Translations under genes and position numbers: made by a program
Shown here: piece by piece, positions 18,052-27,490 of the stretch
How positions within the stretch are numbered: the first letter of the stretch is position 1
How the letters are laid out: every line of letters starts with the position of its first letter
Source: Methanospirillum lacunae
GTDB taxonomy: Archaea > Halobacteriota > Methanomicrobia > Methanomicrobiales > Methanospirillaceae
Direction: 5' to 3' (one strand)
Assembly: GCF_046195335.1 (NCBI RefSeq)
Contig: NZ_CP176093.1
DNA: 64,000 nt
Notes under the pieces: generated by a model
The model's database searches: none
The model's input: only the letters and a program-made list of their open reading frames with translations
Told to the model about the DNA's origin: nothing

Positions 18052-18885
18052 ATGGAGAGCCTAACGAGTGAACAACTGGAAATGTGCCGAAATGAGGGCA
18101 AATCATATATGGCTATAACAAATAACATAAATATGGAAACTAATCCTGTTTTTAAGATTTTTGATTATCTTCCCAGGCAGGGGGCCGGGGATGATGAGCA
18201 TACTAAAAAGGCATTTTTGCTCACCGTAGATCAATATAACGGAGATGTGGATATCCTCGATGTTGGGTGCGGGAAGGGTGTACAGACAATGGCCCTTGCC
18301 CGCTTGTGTCCATCCAGCAGGATAATTGCAGCAGATATATACCAGCCTTTCCTCGATGCATTGGATAAAAAAATCGTCGCAGAAGGTTATTTCGATAGAG
18401 TCAAAACGCTTTGTGCATCTATGGATGATCTGCCCTTTGAAGAGGAATCTTTCGATATTATATGGGCTGAAGGATGCTCATCCATCATAGGTATCGAAAA
18501 TGCCATTTTGTACTGGAAAAAATTCCTGAAACAGGGCGGATACATTATGATATCAGATATTTTTTGGTTTACAGAAAAACCATCTGATGAGGCCCGTGAA
18601 TTCTTCGCTGAATTTCATCCTGCAATGATGATAGAAGAGAAAGGATGTGAGATCATCAGAAATGCAGGTCTTAATCTGGTTGGATCCTTCAGGCTCCCAA
18701 CTAATGTATGGGAAGAGAGTTTTTACGGTAAATTGAGGGAGAAGTTTGGAACACTTGAAGAAGAATTTGCTGATGATGAGACTGCCATGATGGTAATTGA
18801 TGGACTCAAAAAACAGACCAGAATCTTTGAGAAACACCCTGATGAGTTTGGGAATACCTATTTTATAATGAGAAAACCCTTGTGA
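18052..18885 (+). CDS. Class I SAM-dependent methyltransferase
   Basis: 277 residues. Motif I is DILDVGCGKGVQTMALARL (about 65-83), motif II IIAADIYQPFLDAL (about 90), and the post-motif acidic region SMDDLPFEEESFDIIWAEG (about 122-140) fits the UbiE/Met-biosynthesis-type fold. The N-terminal 50 residues carry an NPVFKIFDYLPRQG segment that may form the substrate cap. The substrate is unknown. It is monocistronic, 400 nt downstream of the nif cluster, with an AT-rich upstream region (TATTAAAAT near 18037). No link to nitrogen fixation can be shown. Confidence 0.8.
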   Translation: MESLTSEQLEMCRNEGKSYMAITNNINMETNPVFKIFDYLPRQGAGDDEHTKKAFLLTVDQYNGDVDILDVGCGKGVQTMALARLCPSSRIIAADIYQPFLDALDKKIVAEGYFDRVKTLCASMDDLPFEEESFDIIWAEGCSSIIGIENAILYWKKFLKQGGYIMISDIFWFTEKPSDEAREFFAEFHPAMMIEEKGCEIIRNAGLNLVGSFRLPTNVWEESFYGKLREKFGTLEEEFADDETAMMVIDGLKKQTRIFEKHPDEFGNTYFIMRKPL

Positions 18886-19010
18886 AGAATAGAAGTAAAT
18901 AATTTTTTTTATATAAGCAATATGTACATAACAATATTTCGATCTCAATTTTTTAATAATTATAAATTTTTTAAAAGAATCCGGACTTTTTGGAGTTTAT
19001 ATAGGGCAGG

Positions 19011-19187
19011 GATGAAGAAACATACGGTATAGAGCCTGGTTTTAGAGAAATTCCTCTAAGTCCAGAATACCTCAATAACAATCTCAATAACAAACTAAAA
19101 AATATCCCAACATTCTTGATTCCCAGATCTATCGATATCCACATACTGCATAAACCTGAATACAAGAGATCTGTTTCAGAAGCTTAG
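19011..19187 (+). pseudogene. Orphan C-terminal coding scrap, unknown family
   Basis: A 58-codon open frame with no start codon, bounded upstream by TAG at 19002-19004. It reads with protein-like composition, for example IEPGFREIPLSPEYLN and TFLIPRSIDIHILHKPEY, and ends VSEA. It looks like the C-terminus of a gene whose front was deleted. I do not recognise the family. The rest of the 18886-19367 gap is AT-rich with a T-run at 18903-18910. Confidence 0.35.
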
Positions 19188-19367
19188 GATTTCAGACTGG
19201 AATCTCTTTTTCTTTCAGTATATTTCTGTTTTCAAAACTATCCAGTGTGTCCTCCCCGGGGGATATGAGAAGGAAATTATAGTTGAACACTAACCCCGGA
19301 AACATATTGCTCTCTGGGGTGAGAAGTAGTAAAAGTTATTCTGAGTCTCAGAACACAGGAACATAAT

Positions 19368-21485
19368 ATGACTCAAAAGAATCTAAAAATAAAGTTAGGG
19401 CTCTTATTGCTCTTGGTTATTATCTGTAGTGTCTCTGCAGATCGTCTACCCAATATGGAGCCTGAAGTACAGTATTTCTCTCCAGATGGAATTGTAAATG
19501 CATCGAGGACTTCAGGTTCACATGTGAACAGTACGGAAACTGCTGTCCCTCACATCACGGCAAGTTATGATTCCTCCGTAATTTCAAAAATACTCGGAGT
19601 TGTCCCTTTTTTAGGTGATAATGAAGATAATCCTTTGGCTTTAAGAAAGATTAGTTCTGCTGAAGGTCTGGAACTGTATTTCTTAAACCAGACCCGGGCG
19701 AATGAAGAAAAAATTGCTAAAGATAAGGCGTTAAACTCAGAAAGAAAAAATTTTGATTTTACGTCTACGGAATCGGGTAAAGGCCTGTATAATGTCGAAT
19801 CTCAAAAAGTATCCGCACCCCTTACAAACGGAGGGTCACACCTTCCTGCAATGATGCCAGAAAACCAGGTATTCTCATTGGATACAGCTACTGGCTATTC
19901 CCAGTCCAGATCAGGAACAGATGTAGCATCAACATTCTCAACAACAAATATCCAGGTAACCGGAGTAGATGAACCGGATTTTGTTAAGAATGATGGAAAA
20001 TATATCTATATCATCAGTAACAAAAACCTGACGATTGTTGACGCATTTCCTCCTCAAAACGCCAAAATTGATTCACAGATCCCAGTAGAAGGCGATGTAT
20101 CTGATATTTTCCTGAACGGAGATCGTCTGGTTATCTTTACCGGGAAGAATGGTCAGGGCTGGATTAAACCAGCAGGATCAGTTGCTCCGGTTCCAAGTTC
20201 CGAATATCAGACCCATGCACTTGTTTATTCGATATCTAATCGTGCTCATCCGCAGTTACAGCGTGACATTAGTATTCCGGGAAAATATCAGAACGCACGG
20301 ATGATTGATGGTGATATCTACGTGCTGAATCAGGAGAGCCGGAACAGTGGAGATTACCATATGCCTGTTATCTATGATGGGAAAAGGGAGATTCCAATCA
20401 GAAATATCCGGGCTCCTCAGGTTCCACCGGATAATTATGTATTTTACTCACTTACATCCTTTAATATTCATAATGATGCCCAGCCTACAGCTGAATCATT
20501 TCTTCTTGGCCGGGATAGTACGCTCTATGTTTCAACAGGAAATATATATATTGCCTACAAGAATCAGGCAAACAATCCCGGCTCATTGCCCACCTATAAG
20601 GATTCTGTCGTACACCGATTTGGTATCAAGGATGGAAAGATATCGTATAAATCCACGGGGACATTCCCTGGATACCTTCTCAACCAGTTTTCTCTCGATG
20701 AATATGAGGGAAACCTTCGGGTCGCAACCACGATAGACGAACCGGCCGCTACTGGTGGGCGTTCGAATGGAGTGTATGTTCTTGATCCAGATATGGTCAT
20801 GATCGGCAGTCTTGATCACCTGGCTTCAGGAGAGAAGATATATTCGGCACGGTTTATGGGTGATCTGTTATACCTGGTCACGTTCAAAACGATGGACCCG
20901 CTCTTTGTAATAGATCTCTCAAATCCGAAAAACCCGGGAATTTTAGGAGAGTTAAAGATTCCGGGATACTCTGATTACCTTCACCCGTATGATAAAACCC
21001 ATCTGATAGGAATCGGAAAAGATACCGCTCCGAGTCCGTTCGGATTCTCTACAACCGGATTAAAAATTGCATTATTCGATGTATCGAACCTTACAGACCC
21101 TATTGAAGTGGATCACGTCGTTATCGGAGAGAAAGGTTCTGATTCAGAAGTATTGAATGATCATCGGGCGTTCCTCTTGGATCAGAGCAAAAATGTGATG
21201 GCGATCCCCGTACAGGAGGTAATAATTGGGAATTATGGCAGAAGTCCAGAATTTCCCCAGGTCTGGAAGGGGACGTATGTATTTGGAATAGATCCAAAAG
21301 CCGGGTTTATTGAGAAAGGAAGAATAGCACAGGATAATAATAGCTGGATTTATAATTATGACCAGGGTTCTGCAGTGAAACGATCCCTTCTCATGGATTC
21401 AATCCTGTATACAATCTCTCATCAGAATATTATGGCAACTGATATCAATGATCTTTCACAGCCGTTAGCAAATATTACCCTATAA
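19368..21485 (+). CDS. Secreted beta-propeller domain protein
   Basis: 705 residues. A signal peptide is clear: a Lys-rich start, the hydrophobic core LGLLLLLVIICSV, and a cut near SADR (residue 25). From about 200 the sequence NIQVTGVDEPDFVKNDGKYI begins the beta-propeller family found in many archaea (secreted C-terminal beta-propeller, distantly WD40-like), with repeated YIYIISN, LYLVTF and LIGIGKD strands. It is probably extracellular or cell-surface bound; no catalytic residues can be named. After the stop another frame stays open for 40 codons (see findings). Monocistronic. Confidence 0.75.
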   Translation: MTQKNLKIKLGLLLLLVIICSVSADRLPNMEPEVQYFSPDGIVNASRTSGSHVNSTETAVPHITASYDSSVISKILGVVPFLGDNEDNPLALRKISSAEGLELYFLNQTRANEEKIAKDKALNSERKNFDFTSTESGKGLYNVESQKVSAPLTNGGSHLPAMMPENQVFSLDTATGYSQSRSGTDVASTFSTTNIQVTGVDEPDFVKNDGKYIYIISNKNLTIVDAFPPQNAKIDSQIPVEGDVSDIFLNGDRLVIFTGKNGQGWIKPAGSVAPVPSSEYQTHALVYSISNRAHPQLQRDISIPGKYQNARMIDGDIYVLNQESRNSGDYHMPVIYDGKREIPIRNIRAPQVPPDNYVFYSLTSFNIHNDAQPTAESFLLGRDSTLYVSTGNIYIAYKNQANNPGSLPTYKDSVVHRFGIKDGKISYKSTGTFPGYLLNQFSLDEYEGNLRVATTIDEPAATGGRSNGVYVLDPDMVMIGSLDHLASGEKIYSARFMGDLLYLVTFKTMDPLFVIDLSNPKNPGILGELKIPGYSDYLHPYDKTHLIGIGKDTAPSPFGFSTTGLKIALFDVSNLTDPIEVDHVVIGEKGSDSEVLNDHRAFLLDQSKNVMAIPVQEVIIGNYGRSPEFPQVWKGTYVFGIDPKAGFIEKGRIAQDNNSWIYNYDQGSAVKRSLLMDSILYTISHQNIMATDINDLSQPLANITL

Positions 21486-21692
21486 TGGGAAAGATGGTTT
21501 TATTCCGGAATATTCGGAATACCATCCACATTCTCTTGTAACGGGTACAAGATACGTTTATGTTTCACCGGTTTTTCCAATTTTTAAAAAAGGTGAATGA
21601 ATATTTTCTATTATCAATTAAATATATTAAATTTAATATCCTTACTATGATTTTTATATGATGACATTCTTTTAATGAATTGTGGTTGAACC

Positions 21693-22604
21693 ATGATCGA
21701 AAGGCATGACTTTCCGATGTGGGCGGGAATTATTTTAGTAATACTATTAACTTTAACTGCCCTCGTTGCATATGCATACCGTTTTCTTAGTTTTGAGAAC
21801 GCGGGAGGGGCTGAATTCTATCTTTCGATCCTTCTGGTCCTCAGTGTAATCTTACTTCTTGTATTTCTCACGTTTACGACAGTTATTTTCAAATATCTTG
21901 GTTTGTCTGATCCCTCACAATCTCTCGGCCTCCCTGAAGGCAGTATCCGGGCAGTAATTGCATTAAGTCTTATTCTTATTTTTATGACCAGTTCTATCCT
22001 CCTGTATGAGGAAGTTGAAAAACACAGTGGCCCTCCAATTTACAATAGCACAAATATTACACAAAGTCAATTAGACAGTATTCCAAAAGATGAGATCGTA
22101 TATATTCAGCGATCGATAGAACTGAATAATGGGACTCTTTTTAATGTAGGGCGAAAAACTGAAAAGAGTAGAGCTGGTGAAGATATTGCAAAACAGATAA
22201 TTACCACGGTAAGTACTTTAGTTGTTGCGGTAGCAGGTTTCTATTTTGGCAGTAAGGCTGTTGGCGTTGTGGGAAGTGGTTTATCAGCAGTTCCCCTCAT
22301 TCGGAGTATTAATCCAACAGAAGGAAAACGTGGAACTGATATTGAATTAAAGGTGTTTGGAAAGAATTTTGAGTTAGTGAGAGATGTTACACTGGTTTGT
22401 GATTCTATAGAAATTCCATGCACTGATGTGACTTCTAATTCTACTTTGATCGTATGTAAACTACATATTCCTGATGATTCTGTTGGATATCCCGGAGGGT
22501 CTGAAAAGAAATGGGCCGTTGTGGTGAAAAGCTCGGATATTGGTGAAGATACGCTGGGTGGAGTCTTTACTATCATTAAAGAGGCTGATACACCTGCAAG
22601 TTAG
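21693..22604 (+). CDS. Membrane protein with C-terminal IPT/TIG domain
   Basis: 303 residues. Three hydrophobic segments are seen near 10-30 (WAGIILVILLTLTALVAYAY), 42-68 and 85-105. A fourth near 165-185 is followed by a C-terminal IPT/TIG-like immunoglobulin fold with the signature PLIRSINPTEGKRGTDIELK at about 202-221. The motif LGLPEGSIRAVIALSLIL between segments 2 and 3 resembles short archaeal membrane proteins of unknown function. No enzyme motif is visible; a surface or envelope role is inferred. It stands alone, with an AT-rich promoter region at 21600-21690. Confidence 0.6.
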   Translation: MIERHDFPMWAGIILVILLTLTALVAYAYRFLSFENAGGAEFYLSILLVLSVILLLVFLTFTTVIFKYLGLSDPSQSLGLPEGSIRAVIALSLILIFMTSSILLYEEVEKHSGPPIYNSTNITQSQLDSIPKDEIVYIQRSIELNNGTLFNVGRKTEKSRAGEDIAKQIITTVSTLVVAVAGFYFGSKAVGVVGSGLSAVPLIRSINPTEGKRGTDIELKVFGKNFELVRDVTLVCDSIEIPCTDVTSNSTLIVCKLHIPDDSVGYPGGSEKKWAVVVKSSDIGEDTLGGVFTIIKEADTPAS

Positions 22605-22759
22605 ATCTGATATTCCCTTTTTTTGCATGCTCTTGAAATAAATCCCCCGATTTTGTATTTTTTATAATACATAGAGAATACTATGGTTGTACCTTACCTG
22701 TTCTGGATGATCCTCACCATGGGTCTCTCGAACATCCATTAAAAATTGGTTCTTTTCAC

Positions 22760-22778
22760 CACCCTCTATGGGAGGGTG
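22760..22778 (+). terminator. Hairpin downstream of the IPT-domain gene
   Basis: CACCCTC (22760-22766) and GAGGGTG (22772-22778) pair perfectly over a 5-nt loop, preceded by TTTT. It lies between the IPT gene and the nitroreductase gene. Confidence 0.5.
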
Positions 22779-22865
22779 ATATGTATTCTCACAATCATTG
22801 GATCAGGCGGATTTAGTAACCAGGGAAAATAACTTCCAGTCTGATGTCTAGGTATATGTCAGAAT

Positions 22866-23525
22866 ATGTGCTCAGTTGATAATACCCTGAAGAACCAGAT
22901 GTTGGATGAGATAATCGCAGAACGCAGGAGTTATCGTGCATTTACAGATGAAATGATATCTGATGAGGCTACTCTGGGTATCATATCAGCCGGACTACAT
23001 GCTCCCTATGCCGGTGCCGCTGTATCAGGTGATGAATACAGAAAATTCTTTGTTATCAGGAAAAATTCAGAGACGATGAAGACTATTCAGCCACTCTTGT
23101 TTAACGAACTAAAAGGTATGTCTGAAAACCTGGAGAAAGCTGCAACTCGTGATCCTGAAATTTCCAAACAGGCTGCAGGTTTTATCAAGCGTCTTTCCAT
23201 GATCAAAAAGATGGGAACAATCCCAGGTGTAGGGACAGCACCGGTATTTATTATAATATCAGAGAAAAAGGGATTTCCTCCTGTTGAGCAGGCATCTTTG
23301 GCTCATTGTCTTGAGAATATGTGGCTCAAGGCAACTGCTCTGGGTTTGGGATTTCAACTCGTATCTCTTGTGTCACAGATGGATAATGTCGATGAATTCA
23401 GCCAGATATTTCATCTTCAACCCGGGGAATGGGCATTTATGGGATGTGCAATCGGATATCCAGCTGAAAAATTGCCAGCATCCATAAGGCCACATGCACG
23501 TGATGTGACCACCTGGCTCCCGTGA
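22866..23525 (+). CDS. Nitroreductase-family FMN oxidoreductase
   Basis: 219 residues of the nitroreductase fold. ERRSYRAFTDEMISDE (residues 19-34) is the FMN-phosphate-binding start. HAPYAGA (about 47) and the C-terminal LGLGFQLVS and WAFMGCAIGYPAEK are the other conserved blocks. A 40-residue helical insertion (about 75-115) lies between them. The enzyme probably reduces an unknown substrate with NAD(P)H or F420H2 through FMN. The gene is monocistronic and convergent with the following histidine kinase gene. Confidence 0.8.
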   Translation: MCSVDNTLKNQMLDEIIAERRSYRAFTDEMISDEATLGIISAGLHAPYAGAAVSGDEYRKFFVIRKNSETMKTIQPLLFNELKGMSENLEKAATRDPEISKQAAGFIKRLSMIKKMGTIPGVGTAPVFIIISEKKGFPPVEQASLAHCLENMWLKATALGLGFQLVSLVSQMDNVDEFSQIFHLQPGEWAFMGCAIGYPAEKLPASIRPHARDVTTWLP

Positions 23526-23577
23526 AAATGATGGTAAATCAGAACATGTTTTAATTATCCTGATCGACGTCACAGTA

Positions 23578-25269
23578 TTACTGAGAAGGATTTGTATGTG
23601 CGTTTCGATATTTCCCTTCTGGGACTCTGATCTCAAATTTCACCCCGATACCGGGAACTCCGGTTTCATGAATTGATATTCCGGTTATTGAGAGGATCTC
23701 CCGAATCAGGAATAATCCAAGACCGGTATTCTTTCCATATCCCTTCTCGAACGATTTTTCTTTCTCGTCAAGTGGGATACCTCCCCCGTTATCTTTGTAC
23801 CAGATAAGCAGGTCTTTATTCTCGGTATGGGAAGAAAGAGAGATCTGTGTTACCTTATTTCCATGCCGATGTGAATTTTCAACAAGATTATACACTACTT
23901 TTCTGAGCATAAGATCTGCGTATATTTCAAGGGTACCAAGATCTGACTGAAAGGAAATATCTGACATGAATTTCTGAATTTCCGGGCTTGAAAATAGTTT
24001 TTCAAGATTTTGCCATTCAGGAGCAGATGATCCTAGTTCCTGATATTCTCCGGTAAATTCTATGATGGTTCGAATCTCGGCAGTTGACTGAACAATAGCA
24101 TTAATCTCTTTCTGATAGGAGTCTCCGGGGAGGTTTTCTATAAGTTCCTGTCCGTAAAACTGGATTACCATTGTCCTGTTGAGAATATCGTGCCTGGTTA
24201 TACTGGAAAGAAGATTGAGCTTCCGATTTGCCTGTATTAATGCCTGTTCAGTATGTTTCAGTTCAGTTATATCACTGACGCTCGAGAGAATACATTGTTC
24301 AGAGTTAATGGTTACGATATCAGCAGAAAATAGACCCGATATAATTTTTCCTGATTTTGCTCTGATTTCTACCTGAACACCCCGTACTTTCCCTTTAGTA
24401 ATATCTGTTACTAGGAGAGATCTGTCTCTAGGCTTTTCCCATATCGATAATTCCACAGTGGTTTTTCCCAGGACCTCTTCCGGTTGATATCCGGTAATTG
24501 CAGTAAAACCGTCATTAATCTCGAATATCCCACCATCAGATACTCTCGTGATAATGATCGCGTAGGGAGAAGAGTGAAATGCTGTATTGAATTTTTCTTC
24601 CTGTGCTCTGATCTCTTCAAGAAGCCTGCTGGTTACCATCATGATGAAAGCTATGATTACCAGAATTCCCATAAGGAGGTACGTTGTGGGAATAATTTCC
24701 CCTATCATGCCGGAAAAGAAGAACTTGTTTCCTTTAAACGGGAATAGGAATTCGAGAACTAACAGAATGATACTAAATACAAGGTGAATGCCCATGACAT
24801 GAGCAATAATCTGTGTTGTCTTCTTTATACTGCCAGATATTTTTCCAAATAACAGGTAGCAGAGCTGCAAATCGATGAGAACGATTAAAAATTCCATCAC
24901 GTTCTCACGAAGAGAGAGATTTGGTTGAATGTACAGGAAGTACGTTTCACTGATAAAGAAGATGGCAAGAAGAATAAAATTCTGAATCTGTGGTCCTGGC
25001 TTTCCGGTAAAGCGTTCAAGGCCGATCAGAAGGAAAACCCATCCGATAAGCATCATCCCGTTTCCGAGGACAATACTGAAAAAATCAGGTATTGTCCCAT
25101 TAAAGAGTACCAGGCCGATTCCTCCAGCCTCCATAATCATGGATGCCAGCAGGCAGGTCAGTCCGGAAAACCGTCTTTTATACTGTTGCCATATTATAAA
25201 AGCCACGAAGACATTTACGAAATTTACTAAAAAGTTGATGAGTATCAGGGTTTTGATATCAAAAACCAT
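23578..25269 (-). CDS. Membrane-bound PAS sensor histidine kinase
   Basis: 563 residues. Seven hydrophobic segments fill residues 5-220, an integral membrane sensor module. A PAS domain follows at about 225-350 (FNTAFHSSPYAIIITRVSDG, then DITELKH). The phospho-acceptor His lies in LSSITRHDILNRTM (about 367), the form common in methanogen kinases. HATPase_c runs to the end, with N-box VYNLVENSHRHG, G1 KDNGGGIP and G2 GKNTGLGLFLI. No response regulator is adjacent. A 35-nt dyad covers its promoter. Confidence 0.88.
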   Translation of the reverse strand: MVFDIKTLILINFLVNFVNVFVAFIIWQQYKRRFSGLTCLLASMIMEAGGIGLVLFNGTIPDFFSIVLGNGMMLIGWVFLLIGLERFTGKPGPQIQNFILLAIFFISETYFLYIQPNLSLRENVMEFLIVLIDLQLCYLLFGKISGSIKKTTQIIAHVMGIHLVFSIILLVLEFLFPFKGNKFFFSGMIGEIIPTTYLLMGILVIIAFIMMVTSRLLEEIRAQEEKFNTAFHSSPYAIIITRVSDGGIFEINDGFTAITGYQPEEVLGKTTVELSIWEKPRDRSLLVTDITKGKVRGVQVEIRAKSGKIISGLFSADIVTINSEQCILSSVSDITELKHTEQALIQANRKLNLLSSITRHDILNRTMVIQFYGQELIENLPGDSYQKEINAIVQSTAEIRTIIEFTGEYQELGSSAPEWQNLEKLFSSPEIQKFMSDISFQSDLGTLEIYADLMLRKVVYNLVENSHRHGNKVTQISLSSHTENKDLLIWYKDNGGGIPLDEKEKSFEKGYGKNTGLGLFLIREILSITGISIHETGVPGIGVKFEIRVPEGKYRNAHTNPSQ

Positions 25270-25273
25270 TAGT

Positions 25274-25308
25274 CATACATTGAGTTATTTCTTTAAATAA
25301 CATGTATG
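25274..25308 (-). promoter_or_regulatory. Long dyad at the histidine kinase promoter
   Basis: CATACAT-tga-GTTATTT-cttt-AAATAAC-ATGTATG: two 7-bp perfect stems in series with a 3-nt bulge, ending 4 nt before the kinase start codon. It spans the expected transcription start and leader, so it could be an operator or an mRNA hairpin that controls translation. The rest of the 25270-25707 gap is AT-rich; a weak membrane-like frame at 25471-25698 is not supported. Confidence 0.45.
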
Positions 25309-25707
25309 ATTTTTAAATACACCAAAAGACATTCTCATCTTTTTGTAATTTAAATGACCCGTTAAAATATCGGAAATGGCAAAGCGTTCGGAAACAATCC
25401 AGAGCGTTTGTTCGATTCTATTAATGGTTTATCAATAAGAAATTTAGAATTAATCTCTCTTTCTTTATGATTGTTTCAAATTCTATATCTATACTATGGA
25501 TATCTGGTTATTATTCTGGTATTTTATTCTAATATTTTATTTTGGTATTATATTTTCAAGAAAGAAGAGAGAACCGGTCAATTTCTAATGACTGGAGATA
25601 TAAATATGCAATTGATTTTTCCGGGAATAGATTATACATTCACATCATTTTGTCTCTTATGTCAGTTAAAGAGAAATAATTATCTCCTTTGTGAATAACA
25701 ATACCGT

Positions 25708-26115
25708 ATGAAAGGGTATTTCGTTGTATTGTTACTCTGCTTTTTTGTAAGTATGATGGGTATTGCAACTGCTGATATTCCTCATCTTATCGGGAACTGG
25801 ACTGGCCCTTATGTCGAATATAATGCCAGTGAGGGTTTCTCTGAAAATGAGGGAGGATTTTTCTTCATAAATATTACAGAGCAGAAGGACCGGATTTTTG
25901 TTGGAAATTCTTCGTATATTAAAGCGGATGGCACTCCTGTCATGATGAAGATGGCAGGTGTAATCAGTGCAGATGGAACTGAACTGTCTGTTGTAGAACA
26001 GAATAACGGGTATTCACATGGTAAAATTCTTGGGTCAGATGCATTTGAATTGACATATCTCTCAGATAATGATCCAATTTCAGTGGCCGTTGATCAGTTT
26101 ATCCGGACATCGTGA
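25708..26115 (+). CDS. Small secreted protein, unknown function
   Basis: 135 residues. A signal peptide is clear: MKGYFVVLLLCFFVSMMGIA with a likely cut after TA at residue 22. The mature part has Asn-x-Ser/Thr sites and a beta-rich pattern (IGNWTGPYVEYNA, then AGVISADGTELSVVEQ) like a small beta-barrel of the lipocalin/calycin type (inference from pattern only). No family is recognised. A strong stem-loop follows its stop codon. Confidence 0.65.
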   Translation: MKGYFVVLLLCFFVSMMGIATADIPHLIGNWTGPYVEYNASEGFSENEGGFFFINITEQKDRIFVGNSSYIKADGTPVMMKMAGVISADGTELSVVEQNNGYSHGKILGSDAFELTYLSDNDPISVAVDQFIRTS

Positions 26116-26131
26116 TGGTATAATGGTAATT

Positions 26132-26177
26132 ATTCAGGTTGATGATACACATAGAAGGGTATCATCTTTACCTGAAT
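26132..26177 (+). terminator. 46-nt strong stem-loop after the small secreted protein gene
   Basis: ATTCAGGT-t-GATGATAC pairs with GTATCATC-ttt-ACCTGAAT around a 10-nt loop: 16 bp broken only by one small internal loop. It begins 17 nt after the stop codon and is the longest perfect-arm hairpin of the left half of the window. It is a likely 3'-end element. The rest of the gap to 26584 shows no gene. Confidence 0.55.
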
Positions 26178-26584
26178 CGTTACCGTTGATTTCCTATTAA
26201 TCCAACAAAAAATAAGAGAATTGGTGAGATAGAGAGAACACTCAGATACCACTATGGTGACTGAAAAGGTCCGGGATCGATGAATTTAATCTGCCTTCAT
26301 TGGATGAACTATTTCTGAAATCATAATGGAACTGTATATGGCCGGTTCATACGTATTTGCTCCGCTGCTATTATTCCTTAGTATATACGTGAAAAACCAG
26401 TATTCTCATGATCAAAGATACAGCCAGATCCAGCCCTGAAGGATTTATTGTACAAACGTTCTGTATATTCACGATTCCTGGAGATTTCATATAAATCATG
26501 CATGGAGTACTAATTCCAATACGAGAAGGTTACAATCCTTTCTCAAAAACTCTATTGCAGTTTGAGTAAAAATTAAGGTATTTT

Positions 26585-27286
26585 TTAGATCGTTATATTA
26601 TCTGATAAATTGAACCCGTATTTAGCAAAATCCCTGATATCCAGGCTGGCAGCTTTTTCTTTAGAGATTATCGAGGGTATGATAAACCGGAAGACTTCAC
26701 TGGCGTATTGATTGAAACTGAATCCCTCTGCTTCTATCACCAATTTCCATTTTGCCTCCATTGAAAGGTTATTCATGAACGAGATCATGAGGTACATGGA
26801 AGTGAGGAATGGATCGAGATCTGATCTGATGGATCCGTCATCAATGCCCAACTGAACTGCATCACGGAGGATCAAACGACATATCCCATATCCTTTCCCA
26901 ATATCTGCGTTGCATGGATTCTCCTTTGAAAAGCGTTCAGATCCATAAAAATGTATCATCCGGAGATATTCCGGATATTCCTGTGAGAACTGAAAATAGG
27001 CCTGTCCCATCAGGGCTACTTTGACAATTCCCGGGGCGTCCGTGTCCATGCAGTGTTTATATTTTGCTTTCAGGATCTCGATACCCTGGAGAACTATGGT
27101 TGCATAGATGTCTTCTTTGTTTTTAAAATAGAGATAGAGGGTTGCTTTATTCAGTTCAACTTCCTTGGCAATCTCATCCATGGAGACTTCTTCAAAGGTC
27201 CGGGAGAAGAAGAGCCGCTGTGCAGCTTCGAGAATATCTGCTCTTCTTTTTTCCTTTTCCCGCTTTTTTCGTTCTGCAATTCCCAT
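26585..27286 (-). CDS. TetR-family transcriptional regulator
   Basis: 233 residues. The N-terminal helix-turn-helix is clear: KKREKEKRRADILEAAQRLF, then EEVSMDEIAKEVELNKATLYLYFKNKED (residues about 10-60). The C-terminal ligand or dimer domain has no specific match. It lies directly downstream of the flavodoxin-ferredoxin gene on the same strand, with 204 nt between, and may control it. An inverted repeat (ATATCATT, 27372-27379, with AATGATAT, 27409-27416) stands upstream of its start and could be its own operator. Confidence 0.88.
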   Translation of the reverse strand: MGIAERKKREKEKRRADILEAAQRLFFSRTFEEVSMDEIAKEVELNKATLYLYFKNKEDIYATIVLQGIEILKAKYKHCMDTDAPGIVKVALMGQAYFQFSQEYPEYLRMIHFYGSERFSKENPCNADIGKGYGICRLILRDAVQLGIDDGSIRSDLDPFLTSMYLMISFMNNLSMEAKWKLVIEAEGFSFNQYASEVFRFIIPSIISKEKAASLDIRDFAKYGFNLSDNITI

Positions 27287-27319
27287 CAGTTCACGTGTCC
27301 TTATCTATATAGTTCATAC

Positions 27320-27416
27320 GCCTGCAGGCAATGAGTGAGTAATAATACAGTCAAAGCAGACATACGATCGAATATCATTGGTATGACAAATATCAAATCT
27401 ATACGATTAATGATAT
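27320..27416 (-). promoter_or_regulatory. Palindromes upstream of the TetR regulator gene
   Basis: GCCTGCAGGC (27320-27329) is a perfect 10-bp palindrome. ATATCATT and AATGATAT (27372-27379, 27409-27416) are perfect 8-bp arms 29 nt apart. Both lie between the regulator start and the end of the upstream flavodoxin gene, where autoregulatory sites would be expected. Confidence 0.35.
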
Positions 27417-27490
27417 AGGTGAGCCTTTCCTTATTCTGTTCTGTACCTAAAAGATTTAAGAGGTTCTCAGTGAACCCTCTATTGTACTGA

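Noticed and set aside
25471..25698. 75-codon plus-strand frame with a hydrophobic start
   Set aside because: AT-rich DNA naturally yields Phe/Ile/Tyr codons; no ribosome site, and it ends 10 nt before a well-formed secreted protein gene.
26500..26580. Stretch GTTTTTGAGAAAGGATTGTAAC considered as a CRISPR repeat
   Set aside because: It occurs once only; no regularly spaced copies were found in the window.
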